Below the pieces are notes generated by a model. The model did not search any database. It saw nothing but the letters and a program-made list of their open reading frames with translations, and was not told where the DNA came from. Source: Mycobacterium sp. NS-7484 (lineage in GTDB: Bacteria > Actinomycetota > Actinomycetes > Mycobacteriales > Mycobacteriaceae). Taken from it: a stretch of 48,106 nt of DNA. Location: NCBI RefSeq assembly GCF_001953975.1, contig NZ_MBEJ01000119.1:1-48106 (forward strand), read 5' to 3'. Position numbers and translations under genes: made by a program. Below are positions 23,486-32,402 of this stretch, one piece after another. Position 1 is the first letter of the stretch, and every line of letters starts with the position of its first letter.

Positions 23486-25216
23486 ATGGGAAGCGTGACC
23501 GGTCACTCCGAGCACCGCGGCGACGAGCCGCGGATCTCGCCGTTGCGAGAGACTCTCTCGCAGTTGCGGTTACGTGAGTTGCTCACCGAGGTCCAGGACC
23601 GCGTCGAGGAGATCATCACCGGACGCGACCGGATCGATGGCCTCGTGGAGGCGATGCTGGCGGTCACCTCAGGTCTGGATCTGGAGGTGACGTTGAGCAC
23701 CATCGTGCAGACCGCGATCCAGCTCGTCGACGCCCGCTACGGCGCGCTCGGTGTGCGCGGCGAAGGCCACGAGCTGACAGAGTTCGTCTACCAGGGCATC
23801 GACGACGAGACGCGGGCCCTGATCGGGCACCTGCCGGAGGGGCGCGGTGTGCTCGGCGTGTTGCTCGACGACCCGAAACCGATCCGGCTCGACGACATCC
23901 ATCAGCATCCGGATTCGGTCGGATTCCCGCCCAACCACCCGCCGATGCGCACCTTCCTCGGCGTGCCCGTGCGGATCCGCGACGAGGTGTTCGGCAACCT
24001 CTACCTCACCGACAAGACCAACGGACAGCCGTTCAGCGAAGACGACGAGGTGCTCGTCGAGGCCCTGGCCGCGGCGGCCGGTGTCGCGGTGGAAAACGCC
24101 AGGCTCTACGAGCTGTCCCGCGACCGGCAGGCCTGGATCGCCGCCACCCGCGATATCGGCACCGAACTGCTCGGCGGCACCGATCCGGCCACCGTGTTCC
24201 GGATGGTGGCCGACGAGGCGCTCAAGCTGACCGGTGCCGACCGCATCGTGGTCGCCGTTCCGCCCCTGGACGAGGCCGGGGAGATCCCCGTCGGTGAGGT
24301 CGACACCTTGGTGGTGGCCGCCGCGGCGGGCAGACCGACGACGATCGATTCGATCCTGGTCGGCGGGGTGGAGGACGCGGTGATCGCCGCCTTCCGCGAC
24401 GGCACACCGCGCCGGCTCGACCGGCTCGAGCTCGACGGGTTGGCCGGGCCGGCTCTGGTGCTGCCGCTGCGGGCCACCGACACCGTGGCCGGAGTGCTGG
24501 TGGCGGTGCGCGGCGAGGGCGCCCGCGTCTTCACCGCCGAGCAACTCGACATGGCGGCGGCTTTCGCTGACCAGGCCGCGGTGGCCTGGCAGCTGGCCAG
24601 CTCGCAGCGTCGGGTGCGGGAGCTCGACATCCTGGCCGACCGGGATCGGATCGCGCGCGATCTGCACGATCACGTGATCCAGCGGCTGTTCGCCGTGGGT
24701 CTGTCGCTGCAGGGCACTATCCCGCGGGCGCGTTCGGCCGACGTGCAGCAGCGGCTCACCGCCACCGTCGACGATCTGCAGGCGGTGATCCAGGACATCC
24801 GGACCGCGATCTTCGACCTGCACAACGCCCAGGCGGGGACGACGCGGTTGCGACAGCGGCTCGACGCGGTGATCGGCCAGTTCGCCGATGCCGGTCTGCA
24901 CACCGAGGCCCGGTTCATCGGGCCGCTGTCGGTCGTCGACGCCGCCCTGGCCGATCACGCCGAGGCAGTGGTCCGTGAGGCAGTGAGCAATGCGGTGCGA
25001 CATTCTGGGGCAACCGAACTCACCGTGCGGGTCGAGGTGGCCGACGATCTGTCCATCGAGGTCTCCGACAACGGGTGCGGGATCGCCGCCGAGGTCACCG
25101 AGAGCGGGCTGGGCAATCTGCGAGCCCGCGCATCAGATGCCGGTGGCGAGTTCACCGTCACCGACCGGCCCGGTGGGGGCACGGTATTACGTTGGGTTGC
25201 ACCACTTCCCGAATAG
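23486..25216 (+). CDS. devS: Heme sensor histidine kinase DevS (DosS)
   Basis: 576 residues. GAF-A (about 60-205) includes GFPPNHPPMRTFLGVPVRI, where H151 aligns with the proximal heme ligand His149 of M. tuberculosis DosS. GAF-B is about 230-370. The HisKA_3 dimerisation helix carries the phospho-accepting H394 in ARDLHDHVIQRLFA, and the ATPase domain has VREAVSNAVRHSG and DNGCGIAAE. The kinase senses O2, NO and CO through heme and phosphorylates DevR. It ends 7 nt from the convergent acg paralogue. Confidence 0.95.
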   Translation: MGSVTGHSEHRGDEPRISPLRETLSQLRLRELLTEVQDRVEEIITGRDRIDGLVEAMLAVTSGLDLEVTLSTIVQTAIQLVDARYGALGVRGEGHELTEFVYQGIDDETRALIGHLPEGRGVLGVLLDDPKPIRLDDIHQHPDSVGFPPNHPPMRTFLGVPVRIRDEVFGNLYLTDKTNGQPFSEDDEVLVEALAAAAGVAVENARLYELSRDRQAWIAATRDIGTELLGGTDPATVFRMVADEALKLTGADRIVVAVPPLDEAGEIPVGEVDTLVVAAAAGRPTTIDSILVGGVEDAVIAAFRDGTPRRLDRLELDGLAGPALVLPLRATDTVAGVLVAVRGEGARVFTAEQLDMAAAFADQAAVAWQLASSQRRVRELDILADRDRIARDLHDHVIQRLFAVGLSLQGTIPRARSADVQQRLTATVDDLQAVIQDIRTAIFDLHNAQAGTTRLRQRLDAVIGQFADAGLHTEARFIGPLSVVDAALADHAEAVVREAVSNAVRHSGATELTVRVEVADDLSIEVSDNGCGIAAEVTESGLGNLRARASDAGGEFTVTDRPGGGTVLRWVAPLPE

Positions 25217-25223
25217 TTTTGAG

Positions 25224-26177
25224 TCAGAGAGCGGGGCGGCGCGGGGTGGCAGGCAGCGGCGCGGCCTGCTCGGCCGGCCAACCGATCCGGATCAACATCT
25301 GCGGGTACTCCCGGTCATCGAAGAACTCCTCTCGTAGTGCCGACCGGGTATGCGCCACCTCCAACGGCTCGGTGATCGGGCAGGTCGCCAAGCCCAGTGT
25401 GGTCGCGGTGAGCAGGACGAGGCTGGTCGCCTCCCCGGCCCGCAGGCGCGCCTGGGCGTCGTCGGCATGCGTGCCCAGCGCCAGGACCGCGGCGTTCTCT
25501 GTCGCGCCGGACCGGTGGGGTGGCTGCGCCAGTGCGGGTCCGGCGAAGACCCGGCCCGGCACGGTCGTGGCGTGGTCCGGGGCCGGCGTGCTGTGTGCGG
25601 GAACGCCGGCCAGTGAGCGGTAACGACCACTCCACCGGGTCAGCTCGGTGAGGTAGGCATCGTCGCTGATGTGTTTGGAAATCGCTTGTTCGACAAGGCC
25701 GTTGAGTTGTTCGATCGATTCCACCCGGCGCATCGTGACGCCCATGCGGGCCACCCGCATCCCGATCAGCGCGATGTCGGCGGGGCAGACCTCGGTGCTG
25801 CCGTAGTGCCGCCGGTCGGTGCGGCGGCAATCGATCGCAGCGGCCAGCTTGAGGTCTGTCTCACTGGGCGGGCCGGGTGTCACGGTGATCCGGGCGAGAT
25901 GGTGCGGATCGTGCGGGTCGGGGAACCGCTGTACGGCGGCGCGCCAGCCCAGCGAGGCCAGGGCGACGACGCAATGATGCAGGGTGGCACCGCAACTGAG
26001 CATCAGATCGCGACTGTCGGGGTCGGTGGCCGGCAGGTGCCGGCTCCGGTCGGCATACAGGTTCAGGGTGCCGGTGTCATCGACCCGCCAGCGCCACGGC
26101 TGCGAGTTGTGCACCGACGGAGCACGCACTGCCATCGACAGGGCGCTCTGCAGCGTCGTCGCGTCCGGAAAGCTCAC
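25224..26177 (-). CDS. Second Acg-family nitroreductase-like protein
   Basis: 317 residues. SALSMAVRAPSVHNSQPWRWRV and ATTLGLATCPITEPLEV mirror the first Acg copy at 21390, and the two are clear but diverged paralogues. I chose GTG 26177 (VSFPDATTLQ): it aligns with the start of the first copy and lies exactly 32 nt from its DosR-type box, as in the first copy. An upstream start at 26243 would run into the palindrome. It faces devS and closes the DosR island. Confidence 0.83.
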   Translation of the reverse strand: MSFPDATTLQSALSMAVRAPSVHNSQPWRWRVDDTGTLNLYADRSRHLPATDPDSRDLMLSCGATLHHCVVALASLGWRAAVQRFPDPHDPHHLARITVTPGPPSETDLKLAAAIDCRRTDRRHYGSTEVCPADIALIGMRVARMGVTMRRVESIEQLNGLVEQAISKHISDDAYLTELTRWSGRYRSLAGVPAHSTPAPDHATTVPGRVFAGPALAQPPHRSGATENAAVLALGTHADDAQARLRAGEATSLVLLTATTLGLATCPITEPLEVAHTRSALREEFFDDREYPQMLIRIGWPAEQAAPLPATPRRPAL

Positions 26178-26209
26178 CCGTTCAGCGTGCGCCGTCGCGC
26201 TCCCGTCGG

Positions 26210-26229
26210 GTAGGGCAGAAAGTCCTTTG
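26210..26229 (-). promoter_or_regulatory. DosR/DevR-type box upstream of the second acg-like gene
   Basis: On the minus strand the site reads CAAAGGACTTTCTGCCCTAC. The core GGACTTTNNGCCC fits many M. tuberculosis DosR sites, although only about 11 of 20 positions match the strict palindrome. It is 32 nt before GTG 26177 and directly abuts the 58-nt palindrome. Confidence 0.6.
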
Positions 26230-26230
26230 C

Positions 26231-26288
26231 CGAGAAGACACAAACCCGTACCTTTTCGGCCGAAAAGGTACGGGTTTGTGTCTGTTCG
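26231..26288. repeat. 58-nt near-perfect palindrome, copy 2
   Basis: The arms 26231-26259 and 26260-26288 pair over 29 bp with two mismatches. The core AAACCCGTACCTTTTCG is shared with copy 1 at 2828. It lies 6 nt beyond the fum stop, so on the minus strand it is positioned as the fum terminator. Confidence 0.85.
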
Positions 26289-26294
26289 CGGAGG

Positions 26295-27710
26295 TTATTC
26301 CCCGGACTTCACCTTGGCCATGGCCAGCACGTCGAGGCGCTTGTCCAGTTCGGCCTCGGACAGCTTGTCGCCGATCAGCCCGCGGTCGATCACCGTCTGG
26401 CGGATGGTCTTCTTCTCCTTCAACGCCTGCTTGGCGACCTTCGCGGCCTCCTCGTAGCCGATCGCCGAGTTCAGCGGCGTCACGATCGACGGGGAGGACT
26501 CGGCCAGGGTGCGCAGGTGCTCCTCGTTGGCCACCAGACCGTCGATGCACTTCTCGGCGAACAACCGAGACACGTTGGCCAGCAGGGTGAACGACTCCAG
26601 CACGTTGCGGGCCATCATCGGGATGTACACATTGAGCTCAAAGGCACCGGACAGGCCGCCGACCGTGACGGCAGCGTCGTTGCCGATAACCTGCGCGGCC
26701 ACCTGGGTCACCGCCTCGGGCAGAACGGGATTGACCTTGCCCGGCATGATCGAGCTGCCCGGCTGCAGGTCAGGCAGCTGGATCTCGCCCAGGCCGGTCA
26801 GCGGGCCAGAGCCCATCCAGCGCACGTCGTTGGCGATCTTGGTCAGCGAGGCTGCGATGGTCTTCAGCGCGCCCGAGGCCTCGACCAGCCCGTCGCGGGC
26901 CGCCTGCGCCTCGAAAGAGTCGGCAGCGGTGCGCAATTCAGCCAGGCCGGTCTGGTTGACCAGCACCTCGACCACCTTCGGGCCGAAGCCGTCGGGGGCG
27001 TTGAGGCCGGTGCCCACGGCGGTGCCGCCGATGGCGAGCTCACCCAGCCGCGGCAGGGTCGCGCGAACCCGTTCGATGCCGGCCTCGATCTGGCGGGCGT
27101 AGCCGCCGAACTCCTGGCCCAGCGTCACCGGCACCGCGTCCATCAGGTGGGTGCGGCCGGACTTCACCACGGTCTTCCACTGCTTCGCCTTGGCGGCCAG
27201 CGACTCGTGCAGCACCTCGAGCGCCGGGATCAGATGGCGCACAGCGGCTTCGGTGGCCGCGATGTGGGTGGCGGTCGGGAACGTGTCGTTGGAGCTCTGC
27301 GACATGTTCACGTCGTCGTTGGGGTGCACCGTGACGCCGTTGCGGGCGGCGATCGAGGCGATGACCTCGTTGGCGTTCATGTTCGAGCTGGTGCCCGAGC
27401 CGGTCTGGAAGACATCGATCGGGAACTGGTCGTCGTGCAGGCCGTCGGCGATCTCACCGGCCGCGGCGATGATGGCGTCGGCCTTGTCGGCAGCCAGCAG
27501 GCCCAGGTCCTTGTTGACCTGCGCGCAGGCGGCCTTCAGCAGACCGAGCGCGCGGATCTGGGTGCGCTCCAGGCCGCGGAACGAGATCGGGAAGTTCTCC
27601 ACGGCCCGCTGGGTCTGGGCCCGCCACAGGGCGTTGACCGGCACCCGGACCTCGCCCATGGTGTCGTGCTCGATGCGGTACTCGACAGCTCCGTCGGTAT
27701 CGGTGCTCAT
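26295..27710 (-). CDS. fumC: Fumarate hydratase, class II
   Basis: 471 residues, full length. It converts fumarate to malate in the TCA cycle as an oxygen-stable homotetramer. Diagnostic sites are GSGTSSNMNANEVIA, NMSQSSNDTFPTA, SGRTHLMDAVPVTLGQE and the family signature GSSIMPGKVNPV. The orthologue is Rv1098c. glpX lies 18 nt upstream on the same strand (glpX first, then fum), so they form a likely two-gene operon ending at the 58-nt palindrome. Confidence 0.96.
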   Translation of the reverse strand: MSTDTDGAVEYRIEHDTMGEVRVPVNALWRAQTQRAVENFPISFRGLERTQIRALGLLKAACAQVNKDLGLLAADKADAIIAAAGEIADGLHDDQFPIDVFQTGSGTSSNMNANEVIASIAARNGVTVHPNDDVNMSQSSNDTFPTATHIAATEAAVRHLIPALEVLHESLAAKAKQWKTVVKSGRTHLMDAVPVTLGQEFGGYARQIEAGIERVRATLPRLGELAIGGTAVGTGLNAPDGFGPKVVEVLVNQTGLAELRTAADSFEAQAARDGLVEASGALKTIAASLTKIANDVRWMGSGPLTGLGEIQLPDLQPGSSIMPGKVNPVLPEAVTQVAAQVIGNDAAVTVGGLSGAFELNVYIPMMARNVLESFTLLANVSRLFAEKCIDGLVANEEHLRTLAESSPSIVTPLNSAIGYEEAAKVAKQALKEKKTIRQTVIDRGLIGDKLSEAELDKRLDVLAMAKVKSGE

Positions 27711-27728
27711 GTTGGCCTTTCTAGCGAT

Positions 27729-28757
27729 TTACGGGAGCGGGTAGGCGGCGGTCTTGTCGCCGGTGAAGTCGATGGCGGAGTACTCGTTGAGCTTGGCCAG
27801 CCGGTGGTAGGCCTCGATCATCCGGACCGTGCCGGACTTGGAGCGCATGACGATCGACTGCGTGGTGCAGCCGCCGGGGTAGTACTGCACGCCCTTGAGC
27901 AGGTCACCGTCGGTGACACCGGTGGCGCAGAAGAAGACGTTCTCGCCCGACACCAGGTCTTCTGTGGCCAGCACCTGGTCCAGGTCGTAGCCGGCGTCGA
28001 TGGCCTTCTGGCGTTCGGCATCGTCGGTCGGGGCCAGCTGGGCTTGGATCGCCCCGCCCATGCAGCGGATCGCCGCCGCGGCGATGATGCCCTCGGGTGT
28101 GCCACCGATACCGGCCAGGATGTCGGTGCCCGAGTTCGGCCGGCAGGCCGAGATGGCGCCGGCCACGTCGCCGTCGGTGATCAGCCGGATGCGGGCGCCG
28201 GCGGCGCGTACGTCGTCGATCAGCTGCGCGTGCCGCGGCCGGTCCAGGATGCACACCGTCAGATCGCTCACCGAGGCACCGCGGACCTTGGCCACCCGCC
28301 GGATGTTCTCGCCGATCGGGGCGGTGATGTCGATCGCGTCGGCCGCTTCCGGTCCGACGGCGATCTTGTTCATGTAGAAGACCGCCGACGGGTCGAACAT
28401 CGCGCCGCGCTCGGCGACCGCGAGCACCGAGATGGCGTTGGGCATGCCCTTGCTCATCAGGGTTGTCCCGTCGATGGGGTCGACGGCGAAGTCGCAGTCC
28501 GGCCCGTCGCCGTTACCGACCTCTTCGCCGTTGAACAGCATCGGGGCTTCGTCTTTCTCGCCCTCGCCGATCACCACGACGCCGCGCATCGTCACCGAGT
28601 TGACCAGTTCCCGCATGGCGTCGACGGCGGCCCCGTCACCGCCCTCCTTGTCACCGCGGCCGACCCAGCGGCCTGCGGCCATGGCGCCGGCCTCGGTCAC
28701 CCGGACGAGCTCGAGGGCAAGGTTGCGATCCGGGGCTTCCCCCCGCGTGGGACTCAT
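27729..28757 (-). CDS. glpX: Fructose-1,6-bisphosphatase, class II
   Basis: 342 residues. GlpX hydrolyses fructose-1,6-bisphosphate in gluconeogenesis and is the major FBPase of mycobacteria. Metal and substrate motifs: GRGDKEGGDGAAVDAMR, VIGEGEKDEAPML, DFAVDPIDGTTLMSKG, AGIGGTPEGIIAAAAIRCMGG. The orthologue is Rv1099c. The start MSPTRGEAPDRNLALELVRV gives the usual N-terminus. It is divergent from the DUF4245 gene across 55 bp. Confidence 0.95.
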   Translation of the reverse strand: MSPTRGEAPDRNLALELVRVTEAGAMAAGRWVGRGDKEGGDGAAVDAMRELVNSVTMRGVVVIGEGEKDEAPMLFNGEEVGNGDGPDCDFAVDPIDGTTLMSKGMPNAISVLAVAERGAMFDPSAVFYMNKIAVGPEAADAIDITAPIGENIRRVAKVRGASVSDLTVCILDRPRHAQLIDDVRAAGARIRLITDGDVAGAISACRPNSGTDILAGIGGTPEGIIAAAAIRCMGGAIQAQLAPTDDAERQKAIDAGYDLDQVLATEDLVSGENVFFCATGVTDGDLLKGVQYYPGGCTTQSIVMRSKSGTVRMIEAYHRLAKLNEYSAIDFTGDKTAAYPLP

Positions 28758-28812
28758 GGCCCAGATTGTCCCAGAACGTGGTCAGGGTTTGGGAGCTGGG
28801 ATACTGACGAGC

Positions 28813-29448
28813 ATGTCCAGCGAGCCGACCTCCCAGCCCACCCCGGTCCCCAAGCCGGAGAAGTCGCGGTTGTTGCAGGACGGCCGGGACATGTTCTGGT
28901 CGATGGCGCCGCTGGTGGTGGCCTGCATCGTGCTGGCCGGGATGTTGGGCATGTGCTCGCTGCAGGCAGGTGGTCCGGGGGCCGGGCCGGCCCCGGAGTT
29001 CGACGCCCCGGCGGCGCTGCAGGCCGACGCCGATGCGCTGAAGATTCCGATCCGGCTGCCGCAGCTGCCCGAGGGCTGGCAGCCCAACTCCGGCAGCCGC
29101 CGCGGTATTGACGGTGGTAGGACGCTGCCGGACGGCCGGCATGAGCGGGCGGTGTCCTCGCGCGTCGGCTATCTGGCGCCAAGCGGCAAGTACCTGAGCC
29201 TGACCCAGAGCAATGCCGACGAGGTCGCGCTGGTGGCGTCGATCAAATCGGACTCCTACCCCTCGGGCACCCAGGACGTCGACGGGGTGACGTGGGTGGT
29301 CTACGAGAGCAGCGACCCCGAGCCGGTGTGGACGACGCGGCTGAGCGGCCCGGCACAGGTGGCCATCACCGGGGCGGGTGGTACCGACGAGTTCCGTACG
29401 CTGGCGAGCGCGACGCAGAAGCAATCGCCACTGCCGATCCGCAAATAG
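28813..29448 (+). CDS. DUF4245 membrane-anchored protein (Rv1100-like)
   Basis: 211 residues. A Pro/Lys-rich cytoplasmic start (SQPTPVPKPEKSRLLQDGRDMFWSM is split by the helix) is followed by one transmembrane helix (PLVVACIVLAGMLGMCSLQA) and an extracytoplasmic domain with IPIRLPQLPEGWQPNS and VTWVVYESSDPE, both typical of DUF4245. Position divergent from glpX matches Rv1100. I chose ATG 28813; earlier in-frame starts lie inside glpX. Function unknown. Confidence 0.83.
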   Translation: MSSEPTSQPTPVPKPEKSRLLQDGRDMFWSMAPLVVACIVLAGMLGMCSLQAGGPGAGPAPEFDAPAALQADADALKIPIRLPQLPEGWQPNSGSRRGIDGGRTLPDGRHERAVSSRVGYLAPSGKYLSLTQSNADEVALVASIKSDSYPSGTQDVDGVTWVVYESSDPEPVWTTRLSGPAQVAITGAGGTDEFRTLASATQKQSPLPIRK

Positions 29449-29466
29449 GGGCGCAAAACAGGGGGC

Positions 29467-29525
29467 GCGAAGGTGAAGATGTTGGCGAGATTTCTCCCGG
29501 GTGTGACGATCTTCTTCACCTTCGC
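29467..29525. repeat. Inverted repeat between DUF4245 gene and hydrolase gene
   Basis: GCGAAGGTGAAGA (29467-29479) pairs exactly with TCTTCACCTTCGC (29513-29525) around a 33-nt loop. The stem ends 4 nt before the AAGGAG ribosome site of the hydrolase at 29542. It may end the upstream transcript or modulate translation of the downstream gene. Confidence 0.6.
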
Positions 29526-29541
29526 CGATAAGGAGTGAGCG

Positions 29542-30342
29542 TTGACCTCACCAGTTGCCGATCTCACCGGCTGGACCGCCACCCCGTTCACCGCCGCTGG
29601 CCAGACCCATGACGTGTACCGCAAGGGTGCCGGTCCCGGGGTGGTGCTGATCCCCGAGATCCCCGGCCTGCATCCCGGCGTCCTGGCGCTGGGTAACCAC
29701 CTGGTGGACAACGGGTTCACCGTGGCGGCGCCGTCGTTGTTCGGTACGCCCGGCGCGCCTGCTGTGCGGCCCGGAGCCGTCGGGGTCCTGGTGAAAGCCT
29801 GTGTGACGCGCGAGTTCTCAGCATTCGCGACCAACGCCGATCGTCCCGTCGCGCATTATCTGCGGGCGTTGGCCCGCGACCTGAACGCCACCACCCCGGG
29901 TAAGGGCGTCGGCGTCATCGGGCAGTGCTTCACCGGTGGTTTCGCGCTGGCGGCCGCAGTGGACGACAGTGTGCTGGCCCCGGTGCTCAGCCAACCTTCG
30001 GTCCCGGTGGCGCTGACGGCCAAGCAGAAACGCGATCCGGGTATGTCCGAGGCCGAACTCAAGATCATCGAACAACGCGCGGCCAACGACGGCTTGTGCG
30101 CGCTGGCGTTGCGGTTCAGCGAGGATCGGATGGCGCCGGGGGAGCGGTTCGCCACGCTCAAGGCCCGTCTCGGCGATGCCTTCGAGGTCATCGAGATCGA
30201 CTCGAAAAAGGGCAATGCCCACGGCTTCCCGGCCTCAGCGCACTCGGTGCTGACCGATCAGGTGCGCGAGGTCGACGGGCATCCGGCCTATGAGGCGCGC
30301 AAGCGGGTGGTGGCTTTTCTCACCTCGCGGCTGAGCGCTTAG
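29542..30342 (+). CDS. Dienelactone hydrolase family protein
   Basis: 266 residues, alpha/beta hydrolase fold. The nucleophile is C129 in GVIGQCFTGGFALA, the modulating glutamate is E39 in LIPEIPGLHPG, and H227 in NAHGFP is the catalytic histidine, as in DLH. The substrate is unknown; DLH-like proteins act on lactones, esters and thioesters. The start is TTG 29542, supported by AAGGAG (29530-29535) at a 6-nt spacing. Its 3' end overlaps the convergent permease by 23 nt. Confidence 0.85.
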   Translation: MTSPVADLTGWTATPFTAAGQTHDVYRKGAGPGVVLIPEIPGLHPGVLALGNHLVDNGFTVAAPSLFGTPGAPAVRPGAVGVLVKACVTREFSAFATNADRPVAHYLRALARDLNATTPGKGVGVIGQCFTGGFALAAAVDDSVLAPVLSQPSVPVALTAKQKRDPGMSEAELKIIEQRAANDGLCALALRFSEDRMAPGERFATLKARLGDAFEVIEIDSKKGNAHGFPASAHSVLTDQVREVDGHPAYEARKRVVAFLTSRLSA

Positions 30343-31504
30343 CGTCGTTCTCCGGGTCGCTCTCGCGGCCCAGTCGTTTCTGCACCCAGTTCACGAGCCG
30401 TCGCCACGGACTCGGGCCGGCTTGTTCGGGTTCGGTGGTCTCGAGCTCGACGCCCTTGAAGACCGCCAGGTACACGCTGACCGTGGTGACGATGATGATC
30501 ATCAGCACCGGCCCGATCACCAGGCCGAAGAAGCCGAACATCGCGATCCCGGAGAACACCGCCAGCAGCATCAGCGCGGGATCCAGCCGGGCCGCCTTGG
30601 GCACCAGCCAGGGACGCAGCAGGTTGTCGATGTTGGTGACCACCACGAGGTGGAACACCACCACGAAGATGCCGCCGATGACGTTGCCGAAGAACATCAT
30701 CCCGATTCCGAACGGGATCGTGACGATGCCGCCGCCGAGCGGGATCACCGACAGGGCGGTGAGCAGGATCGCGAACACGAAAAAGCCGTTGTGGAAACCG
30801 GCGATGTAGATCGAGATCGCGCCGGCCACGCCCTGACACAACGCGATCACGAACTGCCCCTTGACCGTTCCCTTCACCATGGCGCCGGTCTTGGCCAGGT
30901 ACAGGTCGGTGATCTCTTCGCCGAGGGGATTGAGCCGCCGGATCAGGGTGGCCATCTCGTCGTTCTTGACCAGCATCGAGATGAACACGTACAGGAAGAT
31001 GATTGACGCGGTGATCGCGCCGACCAGGCCGCCGACCGCGCCCTGCAGGATGCCGAGCAGCCATTCGCCGAGATGTTGGGAAAGCTTGACCACGGTGTCG
31101 CGCAACGAATCCGCGGTGAGGTGGATGTCCAGGAACGGCACCCGCGCCAGCAGTGAGTTGACCAGTTCCAGGCCCCGGTCGCCCAGGGTGCTGACGTCCG
31201 TCTCGGCGATCCACGTGCTGACCGTGTTGACGATCTGGGTGATCTGCACGATCGCCATGAACACCACCAGGGCGACAGGGATGATCACCATCAGGATCGC
31301 GACCAGCACCGTCAGCGTGGCCGAAAAACCGGTACCCAGGCGTCGTCGAAATCGTTGGTAGAGCGGGGTGAACAGGTACGCGCCGACGGCGGCCATCACG
31401 ATCAGGACGAAGAAGCTGCGCAGAAAATAGGCGCCCAGTAACACCGCCAGCACCGTGACGACTGCCAGGGCCCGCTTCTGGGTGACGGTGAACTGGTTTT
31501 CCAT
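30320..31504 (-). CDS. AI-2E family transporter (UPF0118 permease, Rv1101c-like)
   Basis: 394 residues with about eight transmembrane helices and the family plan: two N-terminal helices (ALAVVTVLAVLLGAYFL, FVLIVMAAVGAYLF), a central amphipathic extracytoplasmic region (LVNSLLARVPFLDI), then GQFVIALCQGVAGAISIYIAGF and LTALSVIPLGGGIVTIPFGI. Members export autoinducer-2 or act as Na+/H+ antiporters; substrate here is unknown. The charged C-terminal tail is cytoplasmic. A GGGAAGGGG ribosome site precedes ATG 31504. Confidence 0.88.
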   Translation of the reverse strand: MENQFTVTQKRALAVVTVLAVLLGAYFLRSFFVLIVMAAVGAYLFTPLYQRFRRRLGTGFSATLTVLVAILMVIIPVALVVFMAIVQITQIVNTVSTWIAETDVSTLGDRGLELVNSLLARVPFLDIHLTADSLRDTVVKLSQHLGEWLLGILQGAVGGLVGAITASIIFLYVFISMLVKNDEMATLIRRLNPLGEEITDLYLAKTGAMVKGTVKGQFVIALCQGVAGAISIYIAGFHNGFFVFAILLTALSVIPLGGGIVTIPFGIGMMFFGNVIGGIFVVVFHLVVVTNIDNLLRPWLVPKAARLDPALMLLAVFSGIAMFGFFGLVIGPVLMIIIVTTVSVYLAVFKGVELETTEPEQAGPSPWRRLVNWVQKRLGRESDPENDAKRSAAR

Positions 31505-31523
31505 CAGGCCCCTTCCCGCCGTT

Positions 31524-31545
31524 GGCCTGACCTTATCGTCAGGCC
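31524..31545. promoter_or_regulatory. Perfect inverted repeat upstream of the permease
   Basis: GGCCTGAC (31524-31531) and GTCAGGCC (31538-31545) flank CTTATC. On the minus strand TAAGGT in the centre could be the permease -10, so this is either an operator over that promoter or a terminator for the dehydrogenase operon that ends at 31569. Confidence 0.5.
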
Positions 31546-31568
31546 GGCGTGACAGTGGGCATTGAACG

Positions 31569-32402
31569 TCACTCCAGCGTGACGCTGGGGGCGCTGCGGG
31601 CTGCTTGGCCGGCTCGTTGCGAGGCGACGAACTTCATCGACAGGCGCTGCATCAGGCTCGGGGCCAGTCGGGCGAACACCCAGGAGGCATGGGCGCGGCG
31701 GGGTTTGACGAGGATGGCCTTGTTGCGGGCGATGGCGCGCAGCGTATCGGCGGCCAGTCGGTCGGCGTCATAGGCGGTCTTGACGCCTTGGCCTTGAAGG
31801 AAGTAGTCGCGCCCGACGAACCCGCCGACCGCACCCTTGTCCAGGATCGGGGTCTCGACGGCGGCCGGGCACACCGCCAGCACGCCGACACCGTGAGCCG
31901 CCGCTTCCGAGCGCAGGGCCAAGGACAGGCCGACGACGGCGTGCTTGGTCATCACATAACTGGTGAGCTGGCCCGCGGCCGCCAGGCCGGCCATCGAGGC
32001 GGTGTTGATGATGTGCCCGTGGCCCTGCCGGATCATCTGCGGATACGCCGCGGCAACACCGTGGACGACGCCGCGCACATTGACGTCGATGATGGCGTTC
32101 CACTGGTCCAGGGTCAGCAGTTCGGTGTCCCCGCCCCAGACGATGCCGGCGTTGTTGAACATCAGGTCGAGCCGTCCGGCCCGCTCGACGACGCTGTCGA
32201 CCGCATCCTGGACGGCGGCCGCGTCGGTGACGTCGAGCCGGGCCGAGCGTGCGCCGAGTCCCGCGGCGGTGGCCGCGGCGGCGTCGGCGTCGATGTCGGT
32301 GCACAACACCTCGGCCCCGGCGGCCGTCAGCGCCCGGCACAGGGCCGCCCCGATGCCGGATCCCGCGCCGGTCACGATCGCCTGCTTGCCGGCGAGGTTC
32401 AT
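31569..32402 (-). CDS. Short-chain dehydrogenase/reductase (third gene of the KstR-type operon)
   Basis: 277 residues, classical SDR. The cofactor loop is VTGAGSGIGAALC, with D in DIDADAAA favouring NAD(H); NNAG (FNNAGIVWGG) and the catalytic Ser and Tyr-x3-Lys (NTASMAG..SYVMTKHA) are intact. The C-terminal extension (~residues 225-277) is basic. Its ATG overlaps the previous stop (ATGA, 32399-32402). Operon context behind a KstR site suggests a steroid or sterol-side-chain hydroxyl substrate, but specificity cannot be read from sequence. Confidence 0.85.
   Translation of the reverse strand: MNLAGKQAIVTGAGSGIGAALCRALTAAGAEVLCTDIDADAAAATAAGLGARSARLDVTDAAAVQDAVDSVVERAGRLDLMFNNAGIVWGGDTELLTLDQWNAIIDVNVRGVVHGVAAAYPQMIRQGHGHIINTASMAGLAAAGQLTSYVMTKHAVVGLSLALRSEAAAHGVGVLAVCPAAVETPILDKGAVGGFVGRDYFLQGQGVKTAYDADRLAADTLRAIARNKAILVKPRRAHASWVFARLAPSLMQRLSMKFVASQRAGQAARSAPSVTLE

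Noticed and set aside
26517..29111. 864-codon plus-strand open frame antisense to fum and glpX
   Set aside because: Same reason: mirror of high-GC codon bias over two conserved enzymes.
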